Source: Valencia hispanica (taxonomy: Eukaryota; Chordata; Actinopteri; Cyprinodontiformes; Valenciidae). Taken from it: DNA of 64,000 nt. Made by a program: the position numbers and the translations under genes. The stretch is from contig OY747716.1 in NCBI GenBank assembly GCA_963556495.2, positions 49,217,318-49,281,317 of the forward strand. The letters are read 5' to 3'. Every line of letters begins with the position of its first letter. Position 1 is the first letter of the stretch. This document shows, piece after piece, positions 9,380 to 21,259 of the stretch. A model generated the notes under the pieces. It was given only the letters and a program-made list of their open reading frames with translations, ran no database searches and was not told where the DNA came from.

Positions 9380-10934
9380 TATACCGTCTGCCGATTGTGG
9401 ATCAGATTCCACCAAAGAGAGAGGGCTTCTCTGTCGTTCATGCCCTGCTGTCCCAGAACGGGGAGAAGAAAGCTGCTGAGTCAAGCTGAGAGAACAACCT
9501 GACGTCCGAGCTAACGATGGCTATCTGTAGCCTCACTAGCCACACAACCACAAGGTCTTGATGCTAGCTGCAACCACTGCTAGCTAATACAGCTAACCAC
9601 AGCTGCTTGCTTTTAACGCTGATTTCCCCCAGACAACGAATCCAGGCTGCTACTGAGATCTAAGAATCATTCAAGTAAGGTTGTGTCTAGGCAGAGGTAA
9701 ATTAGCTTAGGAAAAACAATTAAAAGAATGTTTGATTGTCTATTTCACTGTGGTGCGCTACATTTTTAATATTTCATTCTTAATATTCCTTGGGTACAAC
9801 AGACTGTTCGGTCGTTGGTATAAACAGTGTTTTTATAAGGATATTGATGGATAAAAGAGTCACTTTAATCTTTAAAATAATCTTGTTACTCCATCCCACC
9901 GGGGTGTTTCCTTTGTTCTCTGGCGCTAAGCCACACAGAGTGATCATCCCTTAGTCTGAGCTACATGCTAAACGTAGCTTCGGACTTTATCAGCGCTGAT
10001 GAACATTGTTTATCTGTTTGCTTCTAGTGCTCATAAACAATCAGGATTGTTAAATATGGCATTCAAAATATAGATCGCCTTTAAAACAGATAGTTTCAAC
10101 ACCAAAAACTTACCTTGTAAGTGGTTTTGAAACTGCCTTCTTAGAATGCCAAAATACTAAAATTAGTTCCATCACTGCGTGACTGATCCATAAAATAAAT
10201 TTCCCAAAAGTTATTGATTTCTAATTCAGCAAATTATTTAATGAAACATTACTTCCACCAAATAATGTTCTGTCTTCACTTCTGCTTTGCAGTGTGAATT
10301 GGTGTTTTGAACACAAACCAAATCCGCTAGTTAGTTTTAAACTAATCATAATTAGGTAAAAACTAACTTAGCTTCACTCTCAAACTCTTCTTACAAGCCT
10401 TGGTCTTTAAGCAAACATATTCGTACTGGACTCTGACATCACTATCAATTTATTCAATTCAGTTCAGTTTATTTATATAGCGCCAATTCACAACTTATTT
10501 ATCAGTTATTGTTTCTAATCCTTGCATATTGGTACACTTTTACAGTTTTTACTTTTGGTAGTTAGTTTTAATATCGATTCTTCTTTTACTAAGTAGTTTC
10601 GTTGTGTGTTACTTGCTTAGTGAGTTTGTTGATTAAAGTATTTTGACTGGAAAGTTGAATTCTTTTTCTTTTGTAATAACCTCTTGTATATTGGAAAGTG
10701 GTCGTTTGTTATTATTCCACATATATGTGGAGTAACTTGTTGTTCAAAGAACGACAAGAACTTATTCCTTCATCTATCCTTTAATTAGCTCAGCCTTATC
10801 GGGCACGTAATCATAAACATTACCTGAGAATGAACTATTTGGTTATTATTATTTCCAGGACAATCAGGATGGTGCCCCAGACTTGGTTACTTTCAACAAA
10901 AATACTAATACTTTTATTAATAATTAAAATGATT
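9380..10934. other. AT-rich insert sequence right of the Tc1-like element
   Basis: There is no coding capacity. A short dispersed fish repeat phrase, 'cagttcagtttatttatata', lies near 10460. The last part (about 10850-10930) has a 'ggtgccccagacttgg' phrase followed by 'acttttattaataatta', which reminds me of LTR-type or other retroelement ends, but I cannot prove this. Together with 7881-8126 it probably represents one older insertion into the L2 copy. Confidence 0.4.
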
Positions 10935-11366
10935 CATAGTTACAAACCTAATGTTGCCCGACACCAGAATCAACCTTAAAACTCTAATTGTGGTGTTTAA
11001 GTGCCTCTGTAGCCCCGCCCCTCCTGCTTCACATCGTTCTCTCAAATCTTCATCAGCCAATCATCTTGTCCCTTTTTCCTGGCTCGTCACCATGAGGAGC
11101 AGAGCTTTCAGTCGCGCTGGAATCACTTCATCCTAGAAATATTGACTCTCTAACTTTATTTAAATCCCAGATCAAAACAATCTGTTCAAACGGCCTGATT
11201 CACTTTAGACTCTGATTCTAGTTGTTGTCCTGTCTTCTTATTTGATATTTGATTCATTGTTTTGTTGATTGTTTGCCTATGTATTATTATTTCTCTTAGT
11301 GTTTTTCTTCTCTGTAAGCTGACCTTGGGTTTTAGACAGGCGCTCTCAAATAAAATGTATTATTGG
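10935..11366 (+). mobile_element. L2-type LINE, 3' end (plus strand)
   Basis: The translation PDTRINLKTLIVVFKCL, then HRSLKSSSANHL and RSRAFSRAGI, is the C-terminal end of an L2-type reverse-transcriptase ORF. It is followed by the typical tail 'gctgaccttgggttttagac', 'aggcgctctcaaataaaatg' and 'tattattgg'. It continues the copy broken at about 7880. The tail ends about 45 bases from the splice donor of the exon at 11410. Confidence 0.85.
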
Positions 11367-11409
11367 TATATCATCTGAGAGCTCCGCCCCCCAGGATGCC
11401 CCCGCCTAC

Positions 11410-11577
11410 CTTTAATGTAGATGTTGAGCGTGGCGGGCGCGGCCCCCTCTCGGCCCCCCGCCTGGTAGAACTGGAAGCTGAGGCAGTGCGTGTCGTTCTC
11501 TCTGAGCGGCGGCAGCAGCAGCTGAGCACGCTGACCGCTGTAGCGGCCCGACGTGTTCACAAACAGGAAGGAAGAAC
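11410..11577 (-). CDS. ptprm: ptprm-like exon: central MAM segment
   Basis: This 168-nt minus-strand exon has acceptor cttacag (exon starts at 11577) and donor GTAGGC (from 11409). Two incoming bases complete a glycine codon shared with the exon at 27862-27978; one base is left for the next exon. The translation has SSFLFVNTSGRYSGQRAQLL, then ENDTHCLSFQFYQ and ATLNIYIK. PTP-mu has VNASGRPEGQRAHLLLPQLK, ENDTHC and LLNVYVK. The cysteine of ENDTHC is a MAM disulfide cysteine; NTS and NDT are glycosylation sequons. The insert AGGREGAAPA is GC-rich and specific to this copy. Confidence 0.92.
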
Positions 11578-12395
11578 CTGTAAGGTCAGCACAAAGACAA
11601 CATCAAAGCATGTAGAGTTTCAGAATAAAAGCATAGGTCCTCAAACTCAACCAAACAGCAGATCCACCATGAGCCTCCTGGGCTCCAGATTCATTTAGGC
11701 TGCTATTACATATTAGGAGGTTTAGTTTTCCATGTCCAAATAAAAGTTTCTGTAGAGAGTTTCAGATTAAAAGCACTGAGCTATAAAAGGATGATGGGAA
11801 AATGAAGTGACTGGATAACATAAGCAATAAAATCAATAATTCATTAGCAGCACTGAGACTCAAACTGCTCGTTTGGTCCACAGTGGAACGCTTTAATTGG
11901 AAGACTTCAGAATAAAAGCTCTCCATTCCTCCTCTGTGTGTCTATGAGTGTGCACGTTGCCGTGCACGCCCTCATTAGTGTGCATTCGTGCCTCCATGTC
12001 CTGACTACAGCTGTCAATCATCCACACTCGGTGCCTTCGCTTCCTTCATGTCTGTTTCTACAAAGTTTCTGTGAAATTGAAATGATTCCCACTTTGTAAA
12101 CTGGCTCTGTGGGTTGAAGGGCGTCTCCATGGAAACAGGAGGAGAGAAACCGACCTGCGGCGACGCGTCGGTCGTACAGCTGTCAGTCTTGTTCCTCTGG
12201 GGATGGATTTAATCTGGTCGGTCAGATCAATCTGTTCTGATCCAATCGGTTCAACAGGTTAAACACTGAACCCGCCTGTTTGGACCTGAGATCAGTTCAG
12301 TCCAGCTGAAGGTTCTGACGTCCAGGTGTGGTTCCCATAACATCTGTCCTACTTCATCAACCACATCCACTGCTGTTAGGAGAACCTCTGTGCAT
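11578..12395 (-). other. intron sequence, no other feature seen
   Basis: This is unique-looking sequence at the 3' end of the roughly 16-kb intron 11578-27861. It contains 'atgaatgaaatg'-like AT-rich parts and GGTTCTG words. No coding or repeat structure is recognised. Confidence 0.5.
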
Positions 12396-14055
12396 GGAGA
12401 ACCCTCTCCTGGTAGAAACCATCAGAACCAGAAACCAACAGAACCAGAAACAACCAGAAGTAGAAACAACCGGAACCAGAAAGAACTAGAACAAGAAACA
12501 ACCAGAAGCAGAAACAACCGGAACCAGCAAACATGGAACCAGCAAAAAATAGAACCAGCAACCACCAGAACCAGAAACAACTAGAACCAGAAACAACCGG
12601 AACCAGCAACCACCAGAACCAGAAACAACTAGAACCAGAAACAACCAGAAACAACCGGAACCAGGAACCACCAGAACTAAAAAGCACCAGAACCAGCAAC
12701 AAATAGAACCAGCAACCACCAAAACCAGCAACAAATAAAACCAGCAACAACCAGAACCAACAACCACCGGAACCAGCAACAACTAGAACCAGCAACAACT
12801 AGAACAAGCGACCACCAGAACCAGCAACAACTAGAACCAGCAACCACCAGAACCAGAAACAACCAGAACCAGCACTCACTAGTTGTTGCTGGTTCTGGTT
12901 CCAGTGTTTTCTGGTTTTCTGGTTCTAGCAACCAGCAACCAATGGAACAAGAAACCAACGGAACCAGCAACAAATAGAACCAGCGACCACCAGAACCAGC
13001 AACAAATAAAACCAGCAACCACCAGAACCAGAAACAACCAGAATCAGAAACAACCGGAACCAGCAAACATGGAACCAGCAAAAAATAGAACCAGCAACCA
13101 CCAGAACCAGAAAGCACCAGAACCAGCAACAAATAGAACCAGCAACCACCAGAACCAGCATCACATATAACCAGCAACCACCAGAATCAGCGACCACCGG
13201 AACCAGCAACAACTAGAAACAGCAACAACTAGAACCAACAACAACTAGAACCAGCAACAACCAAAACCAGCACTCACTAGTTGTTGCTGTTTCTGTTGGT
13301 TTCTGGTTCCAGTTCTTAATGGTTCTGCTGGTTTCTGGTTCGAGTTACCAGCAACCAATGAAACATGAAACCACTGGAACCAGCAACCGCCGGAACCAGC
13401 AACAAATAGAACCAGCAACCACCGGAACCAGCAACCACCAGAACCAGCAACAAATAAAACCAGCAACCACCAGAACCAGCAACAACCAGAACCAGCAACA
13501 AATAAAACCAGCAACCACCGGAACCAGCAACCACCAGAACCAGCAACAAATAAAACCAGCAACCACCAGAACCAGCAACCACCAGAACCAGCGACCACCG
13601 GAACCAGCAACAACTAGAACCAGCAACCACCAGAACCAGAAACAACCGGAACCAGCAACAACCAGAACCAACAACCACCGGAACCGGCAACCACCAGAAC
13701 CAGCAAACAACTTGAACCAGCAACCACCAGAATCGGCAACAACTGGAACCAGCAACCACCAGAACCAGCAACCACCGGAACCAGAAACAACTAGTGGGTG
13801 CTGGTTTTGGTTTTTCTGGTTTTGGTGGTTTCTGGTTCCATTGTTTTCTGGTTCCAGCAACCAGCAACCAATGGAGCAAGAAACCACCAGAATCAGCAAC
13901 AACCGGAACCAGCAACAACTAGAACCAGCAACAACCAGAACCAGCAACCACTAGTTGTTGCTGGTTCTGGTGGTTGCTGGTTCCGGTGGTTGTTGATTCT
14001 GGTGGTTTCTTTTTCCATTGGTTGCTGGAACCAGAAAACACTGGAACCAGCAACC
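12396..14055. repeat. minisatellite, 16-bp unit, with internal inverted segments
   Basis: The main unit is 'aaccagcaaccaccag', alternating with 'aaccagcaacaactag' and 'aaccagcaacaaatag'. Four segments of about 60-100 bases (near 12888-12950, 13272-13365, 13788-13875 and 13950-14035) carry the reverse-complement sequence (ttgttgctggttctgg type), entered at CAACTAGTTG-like near-palindromes. Both strands stay open for up to about 210 codons because the unit has few stops; these frames are not genes. Confidence 0.93.
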
Positions 14056-14214
14056 CCTGGGTTTATACCAACAGTTTATATTAAATATTTTGTTGTTGTT
14101 TAACTTGAATCCTGATCATCTTCATCATTTTCATCACTCGCATCTTTTGTGTGTTGCTCTTCAGATGCTTGAAATATCCTCCATCAGTTTGTATAGAAGG
14201 AAGACATGAACTGA

Positions 14215-16695
14215 TCCCACTGATCCCACTGTAACCACTGTAACTACTGATCCCACTGTAGCCACTGTAACCACTGATCCCACTGTAACCACTGATCTCA
14301 CTGTAACCACTGTAACTACTGATCCCACTGTAACTACTGTAGCCACTGTAACTACTGTAGCCACTGTAACCACTGTAGCCACTGTAACCACTGATCCCAC
14401 TGTAACCAGTGTACCATTGATCCCACTGTAACCACTGATCCCACTGTAGCCACTGATCCCACTGTAACTACTGTAGCCACTGTAACCACTGTAACCACTG
14501 ATCCATCTGTAGTCACTGATCCCACTGTAGCCACTGTAACCACTGATTCCACTGTAACCACTTATCCAACTGTAGCCACTAATCCCACTGTAGCCACTGT
14601 AACCACTGATCCCACTGTAACCACTGTAACCACTGATCCCACTGTAACCACTGATCCCACTGTAACCACTGATCCCACTGTAACCACTGTAGCCACTGAT
14701 CCCACTGTAGCCACTGTAAACACTGTAACCACTGATCCCACTGTAACCACTGATCCCACTGTAACCACTGATCCCACTGTAACTACTGTAACCACTGATC
14801 CCACTGTAACCACTGATCCCACTGTAACCACTGTAGCCACTGTAACCACTGATCCCACTGTAGCCACTGTAACCACTGATTCCACTGTAACCACTGATCC
14901 AACTGTAGCCGCTAATCCCACTGTAGCCACTGTAACCACTGTAACCACTGTAACCACTGTAACCACTGATCCCACTGTAACCACTGTAACCACTGATCCC
15001 ACTGTAACCACTGATCCCACTGTAACCACTGTAGCCACTGATCCCACTGTAGCCACTGTAAACACTGTAACCACTGATCCCACTGTAGCCACTGATCCCA
15101 CTGTAGCCACTGATCCCACTGTAACTACTGTAACCACTGATCCCACTGTAACCACTGTAGCCACTGTAACCACTGATCCCACTGTAGCCACTGTAACCAC
15201 TGATCCCACTGTAACCACCGATCCCACTGTAGCCACTGATCCCACTGTAACTACTGTAGCCACTGTAACCACTGATCCCACTGATCCTACTGTAGCCACT
15301 GTAACCACTGATCCCACTGATCCCACTGTAACTACTGTACCATTGATCCCACTGTAACCACTGATCCCACTGTAGCCACTGATCCCACTGTAACTACTGT
15401 AGCCACTGTAACCACTGTAACCACTGATCCCACTGTAGCCACTGATCCCACTGTAGCCACTGTAACCACTGATTCCACTGTAACCACTGATCCAACTGTA
15501 GCCGCTAATACCACTGTAGCCACTGATCCCACTGTAGCCACTGTAACCACTGTAACCACTGATCCCACTGTAACCACTGATCCCACTGTAACCACTGATC
15601 CCACTGTAACCACTGTAGCCACTGATCCCACTGTAGCCACTGTAAACACTGTAGCCACTGATCCCACTGTAGCCACTGATCCCACTGTAGCCACTGATCC
15701 CACTGTAACTACTGTAACCACTGATCCCACTGTAACCACTGTAGCCACTGTAACCACTGATCCCACTGTAACTACTGTACCATTGATCCCACTGTAACCA
15801 CTGATCCCACTGTAGCCACTGATCCCACTGTAACTACTGTAGCCACTGTAACCACTGTAACCACTGATCCCACTGTAGCCACTGATCCCACTGTAGCCAC
15901 TGTAACCACTGATCCCACTGTAGCCACTGATCCCACTGTAACTACTGTAGCCACTGTAACCACTGTAACCACTGATCCCACTGTAGCCACTGATCCCACT
16001 GTAGCCACTGTAACCACTGATTCCACTGTAACCACTGATCCAACTGTAGCCGCTAATCCCACTGTAGCCACTGTAACCACTGATCCCACTGTAACCACTG
16101 TAACCACTGTAACCACTGTAACCACTGATCCCACTGTAACCACTGATCCCACTGTAACCACTGTAACCACTGATCCCACTGTAACCACTGATCCCACTGT
16201 AACCACTGTAGCCACTGATCCCACTGTAGCCACTGTAAACACTGTAACCACTGATCCCACTGTAGCCACTGATCCCACTGTAGCCACTGATCCCACTGTA
16301 ACTACTGTAACCACTGATCCCACTGTAGCCACTGTAACCACTGATCCCACTATAACCACCGATCCCACTGTAGCCACTGATCCCACTGTAACTACTGTAG
16401 CCACTGTAACCACTGATCCCACTGTAACCACTGATCCTACTGTAGCCACTGTAACCACTTATCCCACTGTAGCCACTGTAACCACTGATCCCATTGATCC
16501 CACTGTAACCACTGATCCCACTGTAACCACTGTAGCCACTGTAACCACTGATCCCACTGTAACCACTGTAACCACTGATCCCACTGTAACCCCTGATCCC
16601 ACCTTAACCACTGTAACCACGGTAGCCACTGTAACCACTGATCCCACCTTAACCACTGTAACCACTGTAGCCACTGTAACCACTGTAACCATCGG
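14215..16695. repeat. 9-bp minisatellite (TAACCACTG / TAGCCACTG / ATCCCACTG)
   Basis: About 275 units of nine bases make up the whole stretch, in irregular order of three main variants. Larger blocks recur, for example those containing 'gtagccgctaat' at 14905, 15500 and 16045. Because nine is a multiple of three, the minus strand stays open for long runs of Val-Thr-Val/Gly-Ser-Val. That is a by-product of the period and not evidence of a protein. Confidence 0.95.
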
Positions 16696-17231
16696 TACAT
16701 GTTCACCATGAAGGTTCTCTATTAGACCTTCTGTCATTATCAACATGAAGCTGAAGCTGATCTCAGCCGGCTGATGGACAGACCGACCCGGTTCCTCCAT
16801 TGGGCCGTCGCTAAATATTCTCATGTTCTAATCCTAGATCTATGGGAGAACCTTGTTCTAACAGAACCACTTTAAACCAACTGCACTCATCATTCAAACC
16901 GAGCCTGGGACTAGAACTGAATCTGGGACCAGAACCACGATCAGGCTGCTGTTATATGAAAATACGACATGTTTCAGGGATCTAAGTTCTGAGGTTCTGG
17001 TTCTGGACTGCAGCCTGCTGACTCAGCAGTCTAACGTTCCTGGTTCCTGCTGTTTTGTAGAGTTAGAACCCGTCTGGGTCGGGTATCAGGAAGTGCAGAG
17101 GAAACATCTCAGCGTCTCTGCAGGAATCTGATGGAGGACAGAAACCGTATCGACCTGCAGCCTCAAACAGCCGCTTCTCCACTAGATCAATTCAGTCTGA
17201 GGCCACCGATTGGCTGGATTCACCGCTTACA

Positions 17232-17271
<40 letters not shown>

Positions 17272-17850
17272 TGTGTGTGTGTGTGTCAGCAGATCAATAG
17301 CCCTTGAGGAGAATCGATTAGAAAAACAAGAGCTTTAATCACGGCAGAGGGACGGAGGGGAGGGGAGGAAGAGGAGGACAAAGCTGACTGATGAAGAACA
17401 AAAACTCTGATGAGTTCTGATGAGCTCATTCACATGGAAATGTTCTGGTTCTGATTAACGCTTGTTTCTGGTTCCTGTTCATGCAGGAACTAAACAAAGA
17501 GCAGCCAACATGTGAAGGTGTGTTCTGCTTGGTTCTGAGCCGGACCCGGAACATAAAACCCATCCCTTCTTAAAGTCTTATTCTGTTACCACCGTCTGAG
17601 ACCTCCACGGAGAAGTCCTCAGAAGTTCTGCAAACCAGCTGATGACATCATCGGCAGGTTAATCACCTGGTTGGGTCTTCAGTGACCAACCAGGAAGAAG
17701 AACAAACTGTTTCCTCCGACTCACAAACACCGACCGTGTCCTGGCGTCCGCTTTCCTCGTTAACATCCCACCCCTTTCTCACCTGTCGCCCAATCACAGC
17801 TGACCCCTGCCAGCTGCAAACCAATCCCATCAGAGCCAGCTCACTGACTG

Positions 17851-17851
<1 letters not shown>
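16696..17851. other. intron sequence with a (TG)n tract
   Basis: This is unique-looking sequence, with a TG tract at 17233-17287. The segment right after the tract (17290-17350, with 'gaatcgattagaaaaacaag' and 'gctttaatcac') looks less degenerate than its surroundings and could be conserved non-coding DNA. That is only an impression. Confidence 0.5.

Positions 17852-17930
<79 letters not shown>
17852..17930. repeat. (CA)n microsatellite
   Basis: This is an uninterrupted CA tract of about 78 bases in the large intron. Confidence 0.95.
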
Positions 17931-17932
<2 letters not shown>

Positions 17933-18039
17933 CCTGCTGGTGTGTGTGTCAGTAAATCTCTTCAATACGCTGCAGCTGCCTCTCCTCACGTCTCGATACA
18001 ACTCTGGTAATAGAATTACGCCTCCATCTGTGTGTGTGT

Positions 18040-18310
18040 GTGTGTGTACATGTATAGCTATACTTGTGTGGACCAAGCTTTGACAGACCACATTTGTAGT
18101 TGTGAGGTCCACAATGTTTAACTAGCTATTAAACTCTACTAGTTAGGTTTAGAGGTATGGTGTGAATTAGGTTTAGGTTAAGGTTAGGGTTAGGCATGTA
18201 TCACTAATGGTTAGGTTTAGGGAAAGTGTCTGGGTTAGGCATAGTAAAATCAATGGAAGTCAGTACAATGTCAGCACAAGGATAGTAAGACGTGCGTGTG
18301 TTTGTGTGTG
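18040..18310 (+). repeat. second copy of the telomere-like dispersed repeat
   Basis: The sequence contains 'gtttagaggtatggtgtgaa', 'aggttagggttaggcatg' and 'caatggaagtcag', the reverse complement of the repeat at 3190-3500. Runs of TTAGG-like words sit between unique phrases. Confidence 0.75.
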
Positions 18311-18399
18311 TGTCCTGCCTTCCTGCTCTCAGGGATTTAACGTTCAAATTTCTGAAAACATCGAACTGATCTTCAGTTTAAAGGCGCTGTCACACATTT

Positions 18400-19150
18400 A
18401 TTTAACACACACAATTTCCAAAACCAGTATGACCCTGAATAAACCAGTACCAAACACTAACAACAACGCCTAGACCGGGCATATATACTGTAACCTATAA
18501 TAACCAGTAATAACTAGTGGTGGTATTTACTAAGCAGGAACCATCAAAAACACAAATTCCTCCACATTTGTATGAATAACCAGAAGGAACCAAGAAATAT
18601 TAGTACCAGGTACTAACCAGTATGGCCAGAAACCAGTATGCACCAGTAAGAACCACATCACCCAGTAAAGCCTTGCTAACAAACAGGTCAGTTTCCAGTT
18701 TAACTCTGCTTTATGAACTGGTTTCTACCCACTGATCAGCTTCACCAGGCACCACAGATTGAGGTCTAACCTAGTTAGTCCTGTCAGTATCAATACCAGC
18801 CAGTAACTATCTCTAACCACATATAACTACCAGTAAACAACCATCAACCTTCTACTACCTATAAACAATAACCAGTACTAACCAGAAACCAGCCAGTAAC
18901 CAATTAGTAACCAAGCAATGACAACCAAAGCGTTAGCAGCTAGACAGCGATCAGCACTAATGCTGTAGGAAACATGTAATCAGCTACTAACTAGAAACCA
19001 CCCATTAACCTCTAGTAACCTCTACTAGTGGCCAACTCAAAGCTAACCAGTGACCAACCATGAACAAGCTTCCTACAAAGACCTACAATTGTTAACTAAG
19101 TAGCTGCTGAGGTAGAGTCAGCTGGTTAACACACACCTGGCCTTAACTAA
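18400..19150. repeat. degenerate AACCAGTA-rich stretch
   Basis: Words such as aaccagtaa, accagtac and ctaaccag recur at irregular spacing over about 700 bases without a clean period. It looks like a decayed minisatellite. No coding signal is seen. Confidence 0.5.
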
Positions 19151-19612
19151 CCAGTGCTAGTTAAGGAGGGTTAGGGTTGGAGCTCCTCCAGTGTCCAGGT
19201 CAGGATCTCTGAAGGTTTCCTCCTCAGCTGAATTTGCCCTTTCTCCTCAACAAGCATCTTTATATCAGCTGGTGGTCAGTGTGCAGAAACAGATGGGGGA
19301 GGGGCGGTGCCCCGTCAGAACCGCCGGGTTCTGCTGATCCAGTTGATGGGTCAGAGGACTGAGCTGCTGGAAACAAGATGTTTGGTTCTTGTTTCAGCTC
19401 CTCCATGGAACGATGACGCAGTGTCACTGGAGAAGCAGGAACTGGAGCGCTTCCTGCAGACTGGAGAAGACCAAACATGTCCGACTCCTCTGGTCGGATC
19501 CTAACTGGATCGGTTCTTCTTTCTGGAAGTTTGTTCTCCACCATTTATGAATGATGGAGATGAAATCGTCTCAGAATGAAGATGATCTGCTGAAGGACAG
19601 CTGACTGTAGAT
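19151..19612. other. intron sequence, no feature seen
   Basis: This is unique-looking sequence before the hAT-like element. Short open frames exist on both strands but show no family resemblance. Confidence 0.5.
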
Positions 19613-21259
19613 CAGTGGTTCCCTAACTATTCCTGCTGGGCCCCCCTTTGGTTTATCAGAAAATGTTCACCCCACGGTAATTAATACTTTTCATTAATTT
19701 ATTTTTTTATTTTACTAATAAACTCTCTCTGTGCACAACTGGTTTAAAAGATAAAGAACTCTGAGGAAAACGGAGGTTTTTAATCAGTTTTCAGTAGCAG
19801 GTGTGATCCTGCTGTGATGTCACTTTACCAGCCAGGTGGAGAAATGACCGTCATGTAGGAAGGAGCTGTCCAGGGTCTTTAAACTGGAGATGAGATTCAG
19901 TCTTTGTGCATCCCTGAATTTGGTTCATTGAACATTGATTTTAGAAATATGCCACTATATGAAAGTTTCATTAAAAACCTGTTAAGGCTAAGATCTCTGC
20001 CCGGTTCCTTCATTAAGATGTTGAATCTCATCTCCAGTTTAAAGACCCTGGACAGCTCCTTCCTACATGACGGTCATTTCTCTCTGTGAAACAGAACAAC
20101 TGTCTGTCAGAGTCCATTTTCTCACTCAGAACCACAGAAATCTGGGCTTTGACAGGTTGTGTTGTGCTGAAGACATCGATCATTACATCATTCAGATCAG
20201 GACTCGGCTCTTTAGACACCAGTGTGTCGCGGTGATTAATGCAGCGCTGCTATATTAGGGGAGATGCTCTTCATGGACACTTACAGTTTCCCAGACTTAG
20301 TCGTTGCCCCGTCTGTGCAGATCTCTACAAAGTCCCTATACGTCTGTTGACATCTTATAAATGCTCACATTGGACAGAAGAATACCCCATAGTGTGCTGG
20401 TCTCTGTTATGAATCATAGATGGAACCATGTCCATAGTGCAGGAGGTATATAATCCTCACACTGGTTTTCACACTGCGCCACTATGTACTAAACTTTGGG
20501 TGCGTTTCCACTATCGGAACTTCAGGGTAATTTAATCAGATCTTTTTCTGACGGGGTAATCTGTCGTCCCGCTCCTCTCAGCCGCCGTGTCTCCAGACAC
20601 AATCGACCCTTTAAGGAATCAACTAAAAACATCTGCATATCACGGCTGTTTCTGTAGTGAGTATCGTCACTGATCAGAGCAGCAGAAATAACAAGAGATA
20701 AACATGAAGGAAGCAGGGCTAGTTCCTGTGTTTCTGTTTGCTGTTGTTATAAACTGCTTCACCAGCAACTCTTCTTCTTTTTACAAAGCCGGTTGTTTGG
20801 CGACGTCGCCTCATTTCCCTCTGACTTACAACCAATCAGAGCGACTTAACCAGAGCTCCTGCTGAGCGACTTGATCGGCCCATTCAGAGTCCTACACGCC
20901 CAGACTGGTACTGTGTTGGTTCATGAAATGGCCCGAAAACGGCCCTGTGGGCCCGATGCAGTGGAGACACATCGGGAAGGTCCAGTCAGATTACCCAGAA
21001 GTTCTGACAGTGGAAGCAGACCTTATGAGCTCATTGAGCATCTGCAGGTGTTTGGTGGAACAAAACCAAAGGCAATATCTGCTTCATCAGGTTTTCTACT
21101 CTTTGCCTGGGATTGGTTCAGAAGCTTATTTGGGGATGTTTTATCTTCTGCTTGTGTTTATGTGGGAGTCTCATCCGTTATATTAGCTTTTAAATGTTAT
21201 CCTTTCATACCGCGCCCCCCTGCAATGATTCTGCGCTCCCCCCACTTTGTGAACCACTG
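19613..21259. mobile_element. non-autonomous hAT-like DNA transposon
   Basis: The left end reads cagtggttccctaac and the right end gtgaaccactg, whose reverse complement is cagtggttcac. These fit hAT-type terminal inverted repeats. The flanks are ctgtagat (19605-19612) and ctgtagac (21260-21267), an 8-bp target duplication with one mismatch, as expected for hAT. The 1647-bp interior encodes no recognisable transposase, so the copy is non-autonomous. It contains a perfect 61-bp inverted repeat. Confidence 0.88.
19839..20082. repeat. perfect 61-bp inverted repeat with 122-bp spacer
   Basis: Bases 19839-19899 and 20022-20082 are exact reverse complements (for example 'gagaaatgaccgtcatgtag' against 'ctacatgacggtcatttctc'). 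The structure lies inside the hAT-like element. A transcript through it would fold into a long hairpin. Confidence 0.95.

Noticed and set aside
12396..14055. Open frames on both strands up to 211 codons
   Set aside because: These are artefacts of the 16-bp minisatellite and its inverted segments.
14562..16458. Long Val-Thr/Gly-Ser-Val repeat frames on the minus strand
   Set aside because: The repeat period of nine bases keeps the frame open automatically. No start context, splice or family supports a protein.
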